From positions 372,001 through 436,000 of the forward strand of contig KV918773.1 in the NCBI GenBank assembly GCA_002049455.2: 64,000 nucleotides of DNA, in the 5' to 3' direction. This document shows positions 8,419-18,945 of the stretch, in pieces. Below the pieces are notes generated by a model. That model worked only from the letters and a program-made list of their open reading frames with translations. It did not search any database and had not been told where the DNA came from. The DNA is from Porphyra umbilicalis (Eukaryota > Rhodophyta > Bangiophyceae > Bangiales > Bangiaceae). The position numbers and the translations under genes were made by a program. Each line of letters opens with the position of its first letter. The stretch's first letter is position 1.

Positions 8419-10341
8419 AGCGGCGTGGGCTGACGGTCGAGTGGCTGCTTTGCCACGGGCGACTATGGTGCTCTTTACGCGGTCAAGCGCCTCTGAACGT
8501 GTCTTCGCTACCACTGGCGTATGAAACAGGCGGTAGAGGAGTGGGACGCTCGGCGGTATGCTGGGGTGTGGACACGTTGGGGGGGCGTGGCCGGCAGCGG
8601 GCGTGAACGCTGGCGGACCATCGCCCAGTTGGCATGCGGCTTGTGTGGGACGTTGCGACCTCTGTGGTGGTCTGTCCCCACCCACAGTTGGGCTGCATTC
8701 CTCGACAGCTTTGTACCTTCCCTCTTATATTGCTGGGAGCAGCGCGCTTTGGGACCCATTCTTGTTGTTCTGTCGTATGTTGCTTGCTTTTGGGGCTCAG
8801 CATGTTAAATGCCGCATCATTTGTCATTTCCGGGGTTGTTTGTGTCCCTGCTGTCGCCACAGCATGCCCTCGTTGAGGGACTCCTCTCTTGATGGTAATG
8901 GGCAGGGTGGGTCGTCTGAGCGTTCTCGCTCATGGGCGAGCATCGTCAAGCGCCAGACGGCCGGCAACGCCAGTGATGTAAAGGTTCCATCCATTTTGTT
9001 GGCATTTTTTGCGTTCTGTTGGCTGCAGGCAACCAGCTGCCAGTTGGTCGCCCCTCGGCTGCCGCTCGGTGAGCGTGTGGGCGGCGTGGTGGCTGTCTCG
9101 CATCGTCGACATCGGCTACGCTGCGATGCGCGGCACGCACCTGTTTGTCGGTGGTGTGTTGGATTAAGCAGTGCGCCACGGGTAAGTGCAGCGGGGGTTG
9201 GTGGAGCGTGGAACCGTCTCTGCGAATGCGCTGTGGGGAGGGGGTCGGACGAGGGGTCGCGGGATGGCAGCTGCCACCCCGCGACCAAACCTGCGCAGGT
9301 TGAAAATGGCTTTCGCAGGCCGCTTTCGCTTAACCTGCTACACTCAGGGATGTGGGTCGATAATTATCACGCGATAATGATCGTCATAATTATCGCAAAG
9401 CTATCGAAATCATGCCAGCACGCGCTGATAATGATCGTCGGTGGGCCACGTGTTCGCATTTAATTTGAAGAACATACATGTCATGCCGCAATTGGAACAA
9501 GCGGATCCTGGACTCGCTAACACCGCCTCCGTCGGTCTTTGTTTCCGGAGCTCGCCTGCTCAATGCCCCTACTGCACCACCGGCATGTGCGCACCCGACC
9601 GCCGCCGTGCAGGTGGGAGGAGTACTGATAAATGCCATGCTACACTCCTGCCCGGCCGCACGCCGCGTGGCGGCGGCCGCCGCTATCGCCGTCGTGATGG
9701 TGTGTGTCGGATTGGTGGTCGTCGCCGCCGCGTTCCCGCTCACATGCATGCCATCTCTTCGCAAGCTGGTCGCCATTTCTCCTTACCCCTGCATTTGGGA
9801 GGGTAACGCCTCACACACCCCAACCCTGGTGAGGGTGTCCGTGTGGCGATCGCGGTCGGCCCACAACCACCCCCCTCTCCGACCCCCCCCCCGTCCCAAA
9901 GGCGGCGGCGGCCGCCGCGCGAGCTGTCCCCCCCGTCGCCCCAAATGACGGCGAGCATGTGCCGCGCGGTGGAGGCGGCGGCCCACCCCCATAGGCGTCG
10001 TGTGGAGGGGCGCGAGAGACGTACTGAAGAAGAACTAACAGGCTGTTGGACGAGACATGATTCAGGTCGTTCATCAAGTACTTTCAGAAGAAGTCGGGCT
10101 GATGGTTTCTGTGACCATGAACGATAACTGTTAATAATTATGGAGAAAAGAAACCATCAATGATGATTTCGTCGAAATCTTACAACCCTGGCTACACTGT
10201 GTGGCGGTATGAAGTTCCCGAGAGAAAGTGAGATCTTTGCTTTAATCATAACTGAAAGCGCGTTCGCGAAAATACCCTGGACTTGCGAAACGACAAAACC
10301 GTTTTCACAAGACCAAAGAGTGACAAGAGCGTCACGTGCAT
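8419..10341. other. Gene-poor region between VPS2 and the hAT element
   Basis: No supported gene. The 3' UTR of VPS2 should occupy the first few hundred bases. Around 9358-9440 is an AT-rich cluster of short palindromes (GATAATTATC, CGATAATGATCG, CATAATTATCG). Around 9880-9950 are C- and CGG-runs. Around 10101-10159 a short inverted pair GATGGTTTCT/AGAAACCATC flanks an AT-rich core. A frame with a hydrophobic stretch at 9.6-9.75 kb is not supported by composition. Confidence 0.4.
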
Positions 10342-10349
10342 CTTCTGAG

Positions 10350-13300
10350 TAGGGGTGTCCAATCGGTTGGCCCGGCCGAATCGGTTTAAGTGATTTCATT
10401 CGCCGCCCATTATCGGTTTTAAACCGGTTGTTGAGCAGCGGAGTGGCGAGTGTGCTGCGATGGCAACCGGTGCAAAACTGGCCTCTCCGCACAGCTGCGT
10501 GGGTGGGCAGCTGCCACCCTCTCACGACACATTGCTGCTGGTCCCACAGCCCACACGACCGGCAATGCGACGACTCGTCGCGCACTCGCTCGGTCGGTGT
10601 TTGCCCCCACCCATCCCCTTCCTCCCACCCCGTTCTGTTGCCCCCCACCCCTCTCCTCGATCATCAGCATCAGCCCGCCATTCATGTCTCTCTACTCGCC
10701 CATACCACCCGCGCTCTCTGCCTCGCTCTTGCATCTGTTGACGGCAGGCGGTGCGCATGGCGACGGCGCTGTCCGTTGGCCGGACAGGGCCTCCCGTCTT
10801 CGTCGTCGCTGCGTCCGGGCATGGTGCATGTTGTCACCACGCCACGATGAATGGTATGGATCATGGGGCGAGCAACCACTTTCGCGGTGTCTGTTTGACG
10901 TGCGGGGGGCTGGGTGTTCTGGCGGCGTCGGTGGTAGCTGGCTGTGTGTGACATCTTGTATTGCACGTTTCTCACGCACTATCTTGCTCCCTCGCTCCAC
11001 GCGCTCTCTTCCCCTACTCGTATGGTAGTGTCTTTTGGTTCACTGCCACAGCGTTGTAAACTTGCCCCCTTTTTTGCAGTGTGTTACGCACGCCACAGGT
11101 CGCCATGCGGGTGCGACGTGGATCCCTTTGGGGTCAGGCGGGTGTCTCGTTGATGAGTATCTCAATGAAGTGTGTTTTGAGTGGCGTGCCTTCTCCCAGT
11201 CAGTGGCGTCCGTGTTGCATGCCTTGTTTTGAGTGACCGACCGCGTTGCTCGTGGCGCATCCGTTTGCAGCGAGGGCTCTTAGTCCGTTCCGCTGGCATT
11301 CTACAGACACGATATTAGTCGCACCGACAATGTTTTTTGTCTTTGCTCTGGGCATCCTTTCTGAACCTTTCTTTGCAAGCCTTGTCTGCACCGCTAGTGC
11401 TTGCTTTCTTTTGTCATCGAGGACTGCTGGGTTCATTCTTTCCTACCCTCTGTACTTTATACAATGCCTCTCGTCACTTCAGGCGTGTCAGAGTCGGCGC
11501 TTTGCCACAGTTCAAAATCTTTCCGAGGGCGCGATGCACCAGATGGCGGCGGACAAGGCCGGGTCGACTGACGACGATAGGGGTGGCGGGGCACTGTTCG
11601 AATACGCAAATGCTGGGGCGCGATACACACGCTCGTGGCGGATGAGATCGCTGCAGAGTCAACGGCGGCGGCCGGGCCGGCTTTTGAGTTAGGCGAGGGG
11701 CGGGACACCAAGTACGTGGTGAGGCATGAGCGCAGTGGGGTGGAGCTCCTGCGTACTGTTGATGTTGTGCCCTGGATGGATGTGTTGCACGGGGATGGGG
11801 TGCTGGTGTATGTTCTCGAAAGCGGGAGATGAGCGGATGCTTTGCTTGTACTGCGTTGCCTGCTGTATTGCGCGGGTGCAGACATGTCCTCCAACATGAT
11901 TCATTCTTTCCTTCAACAACCCCGCCGCCCACATCCACGAAGAAAAATCCCACACCACCCTTGTCGTCCCAGGCACAAAATCACAGCATACTCGCCCGAA
12001 CAACATGTATCACGCTATCTTACACGGCCGTTCCGCGCCCTATCCATGCGGCGGCGTCGCGTAATATCGTCATGCAACACAATATACTCCTCCGCATTGG
12101 CACCGGTCATGCGTGCACGCAGCTTAGAGACGGTCCTCCCCGCCTTCGAAAAAACCCGCTCGGAGGTCACGCTTGTGGCCGGGATAGCGAGAAAATACCT
12201 AGCCCGCAACGCTACCCGAGGAAAGTGCTTCTCGTTCTCACGCCACCAGCCGAGTGCGGTGTAGTCCGACTCCAGGTCCACCACCCGGCCGAGGTACGCG
12301 CTCCACTCGGCCTCCAAAGGAAAGGACTGCCCCGAGCTCGCACCTACCTGCGTGTCCCCGCTGCCGGCCGCCCCCCCGTCGGGCACCGTCGACTCGCGCA
12401 AGCATGCCTCAAACGTCCTTCGGCGCTTGACTGGGGGGCTGCCATCGCCGCTGCCCAGTCCCGCCGGCGCCTCTGTTGGTGAGGTGGGCGCCCGGGCCAC
12501 CATTCACCGGATAATAGCTAGTGCCGTTGCCCGGGCGGTTGTGGCCGTCGACACCTCGTCCCCAAATGTAGAAGATTTGTAGAAAGGGTTGAGGAGAACA
12601 GCGGCCACGCGAATACCGAACCACTCGGGATTTGGAGCCCGCAGGCGCTCGACTTCGCGGCGCGAGCGCATATCAGCCAATACAGCGCGCTTCAGCGCTG
12701 AAAGCGGCCCGCAGTCCCCCCCGTCAGGTGCGCCCGCCTTCCGCACGCACCAGTAGACCGCCTCCTCCATTGGGCTTGTGTCGACCACCTCTGAGCCGAG
12801 GCTGGTCGACGCGCTCTCGATCATCCTCAAAAACGTGATGAGCTGCGACAAAGCGTCCAACTCGGGCTGGTTTGGGCACTCGACCCGCTTCTTGCGGCCA
12901 GTCGGCTGCGTATAGTGGTAGGACTTCGACAGGGCGGACGGCACCGCCGGCCCCACCCGCACAAAGCGGCACAGCATAGCCAGTGTGGAGCCCCAGCGCG
13001 TGGGACAGTCAATAATCAAACGCGACACTAGGGTGGCCGCCGGCACGCGCTCCCGTCCGCCGCTCTCAGCCGCCGCGGCTTCCTCGCTGTCCACTGCCAC
13101 ACGCAGCTCGCGCTGGAAGTTGGTGCTCGTCCTGCACAGCTTGGCCACCAACCGAACTTTCTGCAAGACCTCCTTTACGGCAGGTACGGCCAAACCGGCC
13201 CGCACTGACAGCTGCAGGGTGTGCGTAGCACACCGGGCGTGCTGCCAGGTGAACGAGGAGGCGGTTACAGAGTCACCAGCCTGCCACATACTGTCAAGCA

Positions 13301-14917
13301 GGGCAGTCGGCATTTCGTTGCAAAATGCTGTCGCGCGGGCTTGGGCCGCATCTGCTGTCGTGTCAGCGCCACCAGCGGGGGGAACTTGGCGGTCCGCCTG
13401 AACACAGTCGCCGCAATCTGACCCAACATCCGGTAGGCCATCCCCATATCCCCCTTCGTCGTCATCATTTTCAGCTCCGCCGGGCCCGCTGCCGTCCTCG
13501 CCAATCGCCAAACGCGCCGCGGTCGCGTGACCGCCCCCCCGACCATCAACCGTTGCATTCTCCTCGGTATCGCAATCTCCACCTTGCCCCAAATCGCATA
13601 CTTGGTTGGCGTCCACACGGGTCCTGGCAACGTCCCCAAGGACGCCACCGGCCGCCACGCAGTTGCTGGCCCCGTCCGTTCGCACCACTCCGACCTTCTG
13701 GGTCAACCCAAAGTCACTCGCAACCTGTAGTAAAAATGCGGCGATTGCAAACGCCGTGTGCCTGCCCTCGACCACACAGCAACGCAACACTCGGGTCTGA
13801 AGCTCCCAGCCGTCGTCAAGCCACGACGCAACGAAGGAGCCAAATGCCTCGTTGGCCGCGGAAGTCCACATATCGGAGTTGACGTGGCAAACGTTGACGC
13901 CCGTCAATTCTACGCGTACGCTCTCCTGGTGGCACTTGAAGCGGTTGGTGATTGCGCGGCCGAGGGTGGAGCGTGACATCACGGATAGCCGGGGGTTGGC
14001 AGCGCGAATCATAGACACGTAGGCCTCGTCGCCGACGATCGCCGCCGGGCTCAGCGTAGAAATGATCTTGTCGAGTTGTCGGTCGTTGAAATTTTGCTGC
14101 TGTGGATGGGTAGACGGCAGAGGCACCAGGTGGGACTTGAAGTACATGGGCAGTCGCCCCTGCTCCATCGTCGACCCCGCACTTGCGGCACGTCCGTCAT
14201 GTCCATCGCTCCCGCTGCTGGCCTCGCCAACCACGCCAGCGACCGCGTTAACCGAACCAGATTTCGAGTTCAGCTTCACGCCGTGCTTGTCCGCGAGGTG
14301 ACGGGCGAGGTTGGTTGTGGTATTGCAGTGCGCCACGCGTACGGGGAAGCCCTTGTGGTCTTCATGAACGCATACGTACTTGGTGGGATCGACGGCTCCG
14401 CCCCCACTCTCATGATACTCGGCCTTAAAATACGAGTAAACGGGGCTCCGCTTCTTTCCTGGCGGCATCGGTCCCCATCTGCATCCCGGCGAAGGGCGCC
14501 AGGTAGAACGAGGTGCCAGAGGGAGTCCGTTGGTCGAGTCTGCGGGCCGGTTTTGGGGCGTGGGCGCCCCAAGCACAGGAGACAATGCGGGTGGGACGGG
14601 CGTGGTGGATGGGTGGGGGTTAGTCGAGGGGGTGGAGGTAGCTGGGGGCGCCATCGTGCCTACCCTGCCTCTAGAAGCGCCGACGACGAAGTGTCGACGA
14701 GGCCAGCGGTCGCGGAGCGTCCGATGACGGCCCAATAAGTCTGTCATATGACTCGGCAATCAGGAAACTACATGGCTGAGTACCGTACTTGTAGGCAATT
14801 AATTACAAACCGGTTTCTCCCATTTTTGTGCTTCAAACCCGGTTTATGATCGATTTTTAATTTCGACCCGATTTAATCAATTTCAACCGATTGCGATCAA
14901 CCGATTGGGCACCCCTA
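10350..14917 (-). mobile_element. hAT-superfamily DNA transposon
   Basis: The ends read TAGGGGTGTCCAATCGGTTG on the left (from 10350) and, inverted, TAGGGGTGCCCAATCGGTTG on the right (to 14917): 19 of 20 bases match and the start is typical of hAT. An 8-bp target duplication flanks it (CTTCTGAG at 10342-10349, CTTCTGAA at 14918-14925, one mismatch). Subterminal AATCGGTT/AACCGGTTT motifs are repeated near both ends, as expected for transposase-binding sites. The transposase gene lies on the minus strand in the right 60 %. The left 1.6 kb (10350-12014) is non-coding 3' sequence in which I see nothing recognisable. Total length 4568 bp. Confidence 0.93.
12015..14759 (-). pseudogene. hAT transposase (BED finger, RNase-H-like core, dimerisation domain), one in-frame stop
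   Basis: About 914 codons in one frame, interrupted by a single TGA at 12506-12504. Residues 105-165 resemble a BED zinc finger (YVCVHEDHKG, then NLARHLADKHG). The core carries CHVNSDMWTS (first Asp), VGVVRTDGASNCVAA (second Asp), CATHTLQLSVRAGL (the C..H motif of hAT elements) and DCPTRWGSTLAML (the RW motif). An acidic Gly-rich insertion separates the second Asp from the C..H motif. After the stop, the same frame resumes with the C-terminal hAT dimerisation domain: FPRVALRARYFLAIPATSV then SERVFSKAGRTVSKLRARM. The TGA falls between the core and the dimerisation domain, so a product ending there should be inactive. CGA to TGA would explain it. Confidence 0.92.
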
Positions 14918-15018
14918 CTTCTGAAGCCCTTTCTTAGCTGCGGCTTCGTTCGTGTGACGGTTCATGTGACGATGTGGGGCGGCCAGCTATTGGCTGCAAC
15001 ACGAAACAATGTGATCAC

Positions 15019-15079
15019 ATGTGATCACACGAAGCAACGTCGGAAAAGAACTTTCCGGCGTTGCTTCATGTGATCACAT
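15019..15079. repeat. 61-bp near-perfect hairpin
   Basis: A 28-bp left arm (15019-15046, beginning ATGTGATCACACGAAGCAAC) pairs with 15052-15079 with two mismatches around a 5-base loop (AGAAC). A further GTGATCACAT copy lies immediately left (15011-15020). It may be a MITE remnant or hairpin RNA. It sits in DNA next to the hAT insertion. Confidence 0.85.
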
Positions 15080-15273
15080 CGACCTTGCCGCGTGCTGGTC
15101 TTGTGGAACGATTTCAAGTGCGAACTTGGAAACAATCAATTCCAATGTGACTGGTTTTATGGACATTCGAGTCCGTCGGCTCCTACCCCTCCGTATTGTC
15201 TTGTCCGACGGTTTTTCAATACCACGGGCGTCGACTAACGCGGGGTGGGGCGAAAGAACTTAGCATCGTGACA

Positions 15274-15299
15274 GGGGAATGGGCTCGTTCCCATTCCCC
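15274..15299. repeat. 10-bp perfect stem-loop abutting the 147-bp repeat
   Basis: GGGGAATGGG (15274-15283), six-base loop, CCCATTCCCC (15290-15299). Its last base is the first base of the left 147-bp direct repeat. The right copy of that repeat lacks this hairpin, so the hairpin belongs to the left flank only. Confidence 0.75.
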
Positions 15300-15445
15300 A
15301 CAGGGGATATCTGAGAGGATCGGATCCCACAGAAAATCCGTTTCCTGTGGCACTCAGCTGCCCTGAGCAGCCCCTCGCCCGTAGCCACACGGCCGGGGTG
15401 TCCGGATCCGCCTCCAGTCGGCCTAAGGAGACGCCGCCCGCGGCA
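15299..15445. repeat. 147-bp direct repeat, left copy (candidate long target duplication)
   Basis: Begins CACAGGGGATATCTGAGAGG and matches 23371-23517 over exactly 147 bp with no gaps and three mismatches (98 %). It lies directly before the R2-like element; the partner lies directly after it. The sequence is rich in short complementary arms (GAGAGG/CCTCTC, CCACAGGAAA/TTTCCTGTGG, CTCAG/CTGAG, CGGC/GCCG), suggesting a folded RNA. Alternatives are the 5' UTR of a second, truncated tandem copy, or a multicopy RNA gene used as target. Confidence 0.8.
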
Positions 15446-15498
15446 TCCCTGCGGCATCTTCTTCCCCGTCCCCTTTTGCCGGGGGAGTCCCCCTCCCC

Positions 15499-18400
15499 AT
15501 GGCGGGGGGGGGGGGCGGGGGCGGCGGGGGGGCGTTCTCGCGGGTCGTTGTTGCGCGGGCGGCGGCGGCGGTCGACGCCGTCGTCGTCGCCGTCGCCGGC
15601 GGCGCGACCGCGTCCGATCGAGTGGACTTGATTGGACTTGTTTTGGACTTTCTGCGGTCGGCTGCGGCGGTTTCGCCGCCGGCGATCCGCGCGACGACCG
15701 CGCGTCGGGCGCCGGATGACGGTACGTTGGCCAATGGCGTTGCGCCTGGCCCTTTGGTGCCCGCGGCTGACGCGGCGCCCGTGACCTTGCTGCGGCGGGG
15801 CTCCCCCCCTCCCCCTCCTCGCCCTCCTCCCCCCCCCCCCCCCTCCATCGCCGCCGCTGCCGCCCCTGCTGGCGCCTGCTCGTGCCCCCCCCCGCCTGTG
15901 GCGGACGATCTTCCTCCTTCGTCCCCGCCGCCGCCCGCCCCGCCGGGCGACGACGGGTGGCGGGTGGCCGATGATCGCGGTGGAGTGCGTCGGCTCCCGC
16001 CGGCTGCCGTTGCTCCCCCGCCGCTTGCCCCGGCCGGTGGTGCCGGTGGGGTGTCAGCTGCTGTCCTCCCTGGCGGCGTTGCGGCTGCCGCCGCCGGTCC
16101 CCCCCCCCCCTCGGTGCACCCCGCGGGGCGCCCTCCGCGTGGCGCGGCGGCGCCCGCGGCGCGGCGCACACGGCCGCCCGTGTGTCCCGCGCCTCCTCCG
16201 CCGCCGAGACGCTGCTGGCGGACGCCGCCCGCTGCCGGGCGGGGGGGGTCGACTTGGTCACCCTTTTTGTGCGCGGGGTCCCCCGCGAGACGGGTGCCCA
16301 CCTTCTGCGGCGCCTCGTGGCCGACCTTGTCGGCCTTCCGCGCCAGTCGGTCGTCGACGTCGACCGGTGCGGCGACGTCGCGGCCATCACGCTGCTGGCG
16401 GACGCGGTGCCCGCCTTTTTGGCGGCGCTGCGGACGCTGTCGGCGGCGGCCGTGCTGACGCACGTGGCGGACGCCAACCCCGCGTCGGCCTCCTTCTTTG
16501 GCGCCAGGCGCCGCCGCGGCCTTTCACCGGCAGCGGCGGACGCGGCAGCGCGCGCGTTTTTTGCGCGCCGCCTGGCCGCCAAGATGCAGCAGCTGGCGCG
16601 CCGGACGGGCATGCCCCCCTGGCTGCGGGAGGCGTTGCGGCGCCACCTCGCGGCCCAGCTGGCGCCCCTGGCGGCTTCCCTCTGGGGCGGGGGGGGGAGC
16701 CCGCCCCCGCTCCGCCCGGCGCGGGGGTGGCTGGAACCCGCCGCCGGCGGGAACCCTCCCAGGTGGGCCCCCCGCAGGCAGCGGGGACGGCAGATGCGGC
16801 GGCGGCCGCGGCGGCAGACGAGCCGGCTGCTGCTCCCGCGGCTCCCGGCCGGCAGGCGGCGGACGGACCCGGCCGCGGCCGTTCCAACCGCCGCCGCCGC
16901 CGCCGCAAGGGTGGCCAAAAGTCAAATCAGACTGTAAGCTCCCCCTCCGTGATTGGCCAGGCTGCCGCCGCCGCGGCCGTGGCCCGTACAACTGGGGGGG
17001 GGGAATCCGCGCGCGGTGGGGACGCCCGGGTCGGGGAGGCGGCGGGCGGATCCCGTTCGCCGACGGAGGCGGGCGTGACGACGGTGGTCCCTCCGCCGCC
17101 ACGTGGCGATTTGCCACGTGCCCCCCCATCTCCGCTGGACGCGCTTCCGCCCCAGGGCGCGCCCCCACCCCCTAACCGCGACCCTGTGCCCGCATCGCCG
17201 CCGAGTGCCACCGCCGCCGGTGATGCCTCCGCGGACGGTGACGCCGACGCCGACGCCATGGCGGGGGTGGTCCCCGCCGACCGGGCGGGGCTGACGACCG
17301 GGTCGTCGTCGGTCCACGCCCAGGCGGCGGGCGCCGCCGCCGCCGCGCCGCCGTCGACGTCGACCGCCGCTACGCCGCCGTCTTCGGTGGCGACGCCGCT
17401 GACGTCGACGACCGCCGCAGGTGCGCCACCGTCGGCGCGGCCGCCGACGACGTCGATGACGACGCCCGGGCCCAACGACCTCGACACCGCCGCTGTCACC
17501 ACCGACGCCGACGCGATGGACGGGGCGACGCCGGCCGCGCCCGTTGCGTAGTCGCCGGTGGTGCCGTCGTCGGCTTCGGCCAATCCGACGCAGCTCAAGG
17601 CCAAAGTCAAGGGAGTCGTCACGCCGGTCGACAACAAGGACAAGGTGGCGGCCGTGGCGACGGCGAGCCAGACGGACAAGGCCGCCGCGGCGACGACCAA
17701 GACGGGCAAGACCGCCGCGGCGTCGGGCACGGACGCCGCGTTGCGGGGGGGGAGGGCGACCGGGCGGCCGCCGGCTGCGTCGGCGACGCCGACGTCGGCG
17801 CGTGGCCGGTCGGCTTCGCCGTCGGGTGCGGCGGCGCGTGGCCGGTCGGCCGCGCCACCGGGCGCAGCGGCGTCGCCGGCACCGCCGCGCAGCCGGTCGG
17901 CGGCACGCGCAGGGCCGGCTCCGGCCGATGGCCCACAGTCGGGCTGTCGCGCGTCGGTGGCGGCGGCGCCGGCGATGTCGCCGGCCGCGCCAGCGGCGGC
18001 GCGTGGCCGCCACGTGGCGAGGCTTACGGCCGGGTCGGCGGCGACGGCGCAGCCGCCCGCCTTTGCTGTCGGGGCGTCGGTCGCCGCAGCGCGACGACGA
18101 GACGGGGGGCGCCGACCGCCGCCGGCCGGGGCGGACAGAGTGGCTCGTGCGCCTGCGTCGCCGCGGACGCGGACTCCCACCCGCAGCGGGGGGGCGTCGG
18201 CGGCGGTGGTGTCGACACGTGCGGCGACAGCGCGCGTCGCGCTCGGCCCGCCGGTCGACGAGCGCGGCTCGGCGCCGCAGGCGAGCGGCGAGTCGGGGGG
18301 CTAGAGGGCGGCGAGGGGGGGGGGCTGGACGGCGGCGAGGGATGGGGGCTGGAGGGGGTGGCGTCCGACTAGGACGATTTGGACGACGCCACACCCCCCT

Positions 18401-18945
18401 ACCCCCAGGCCCCGCTGCTGGCCCCGGCCGCCGCGCTCGGCCACCAGCCGGGCGTTGTCGCCATGGCGGCGGCGGCCGCGATGCAGGTGGCGAGCGCCGC
18501 CCGCTTCCGTCGCTCCGCGACTGGCGCGGCCGTCGTGGCGGCGCCTTCACCTTCGACCGCGACCTTCTTCGCCGCCGCGGCGCCGGTGGGGTCGCGCCGC
18601 AAGGCGCGGCCGTCGCCGACGACGTCGCCGGCCGGAACCCGCAAGGTGCTGCGCACCCCGCAGCGGGCGGTGGCGCGGCCGCTGCACATGACGGCGGCGC
18701 CGGCCGCAGCTGGGCCGAGCGCGGCGGGGGATGGGGTGGGTGACGCGGGGGGAGGGGGCACATGCATGGACCTTGCCCCCCCCGCCCCGCCGGCCACGGT
18801 CAACCCGTCGGCGACGCCTCCCGCCTCTTTGCCGCTGGTCCCGCCGCTGGTCCCGCCGACTGGCGCCGCGGTGCCAACCACGGCAGCGGCGCCCGACGGC
18901 GGCGCCGCCCCCAACACCGTCAGCGACGCCCCCGCCAATGATTAG
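15499..18945 (+). pseudogene. ORF1 region of the R2-like element, in several frames
   Basis: No single frame spans this region. A frame from the ATG at 15499 is rich in Ala/Pro/Gly up to about 16.2 kb. The most protein-like block is 16182-16937 in another frame, with VDLVTLFVRGVPRETGAHLL, VGLPRQSVVDVDRCGDVAAI and SASFFGARRR; its alternating strands and helices suggest an RRM-like or gag-like fold, as in many LINE ORF1 proteins. A third frame carries an Ala-rich tail with an RSNRRRRRRKGGQKSN basic patch to a TAG at 17549-17551 and continues to 18304. A last segment (18379-18945) ends over the ORF2 start. Frame switches coincide with C- and G-runs near 16.1 and 16.7 kb, suggesting indels. Assigning all pieces to one ORF1 is an inference. 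Confidence 0.45.

Noticed and set aside
8558-9463. 301-codon open frame downstream of VPS2
   Set aside because: No domain, odd composition (many Cys/Arg/Ser), overlapping frames open on both strands.
9478-9948. Open frame with a membrane-like Ala/Val stretch
   Set aside because: The hydrophobic run comes from a GCC/GTC-rich tract and the ends are C-run encoded; no independent support.
15260-16918. 552-codon minus-strand frame over LINE ORF1
   Set aside because: Arg/Pro/Gly-rich shadow of ORF1. Its similarity to the minus-strand frame at 22.4-23.7 kb is due only to the 147-bp repeat.
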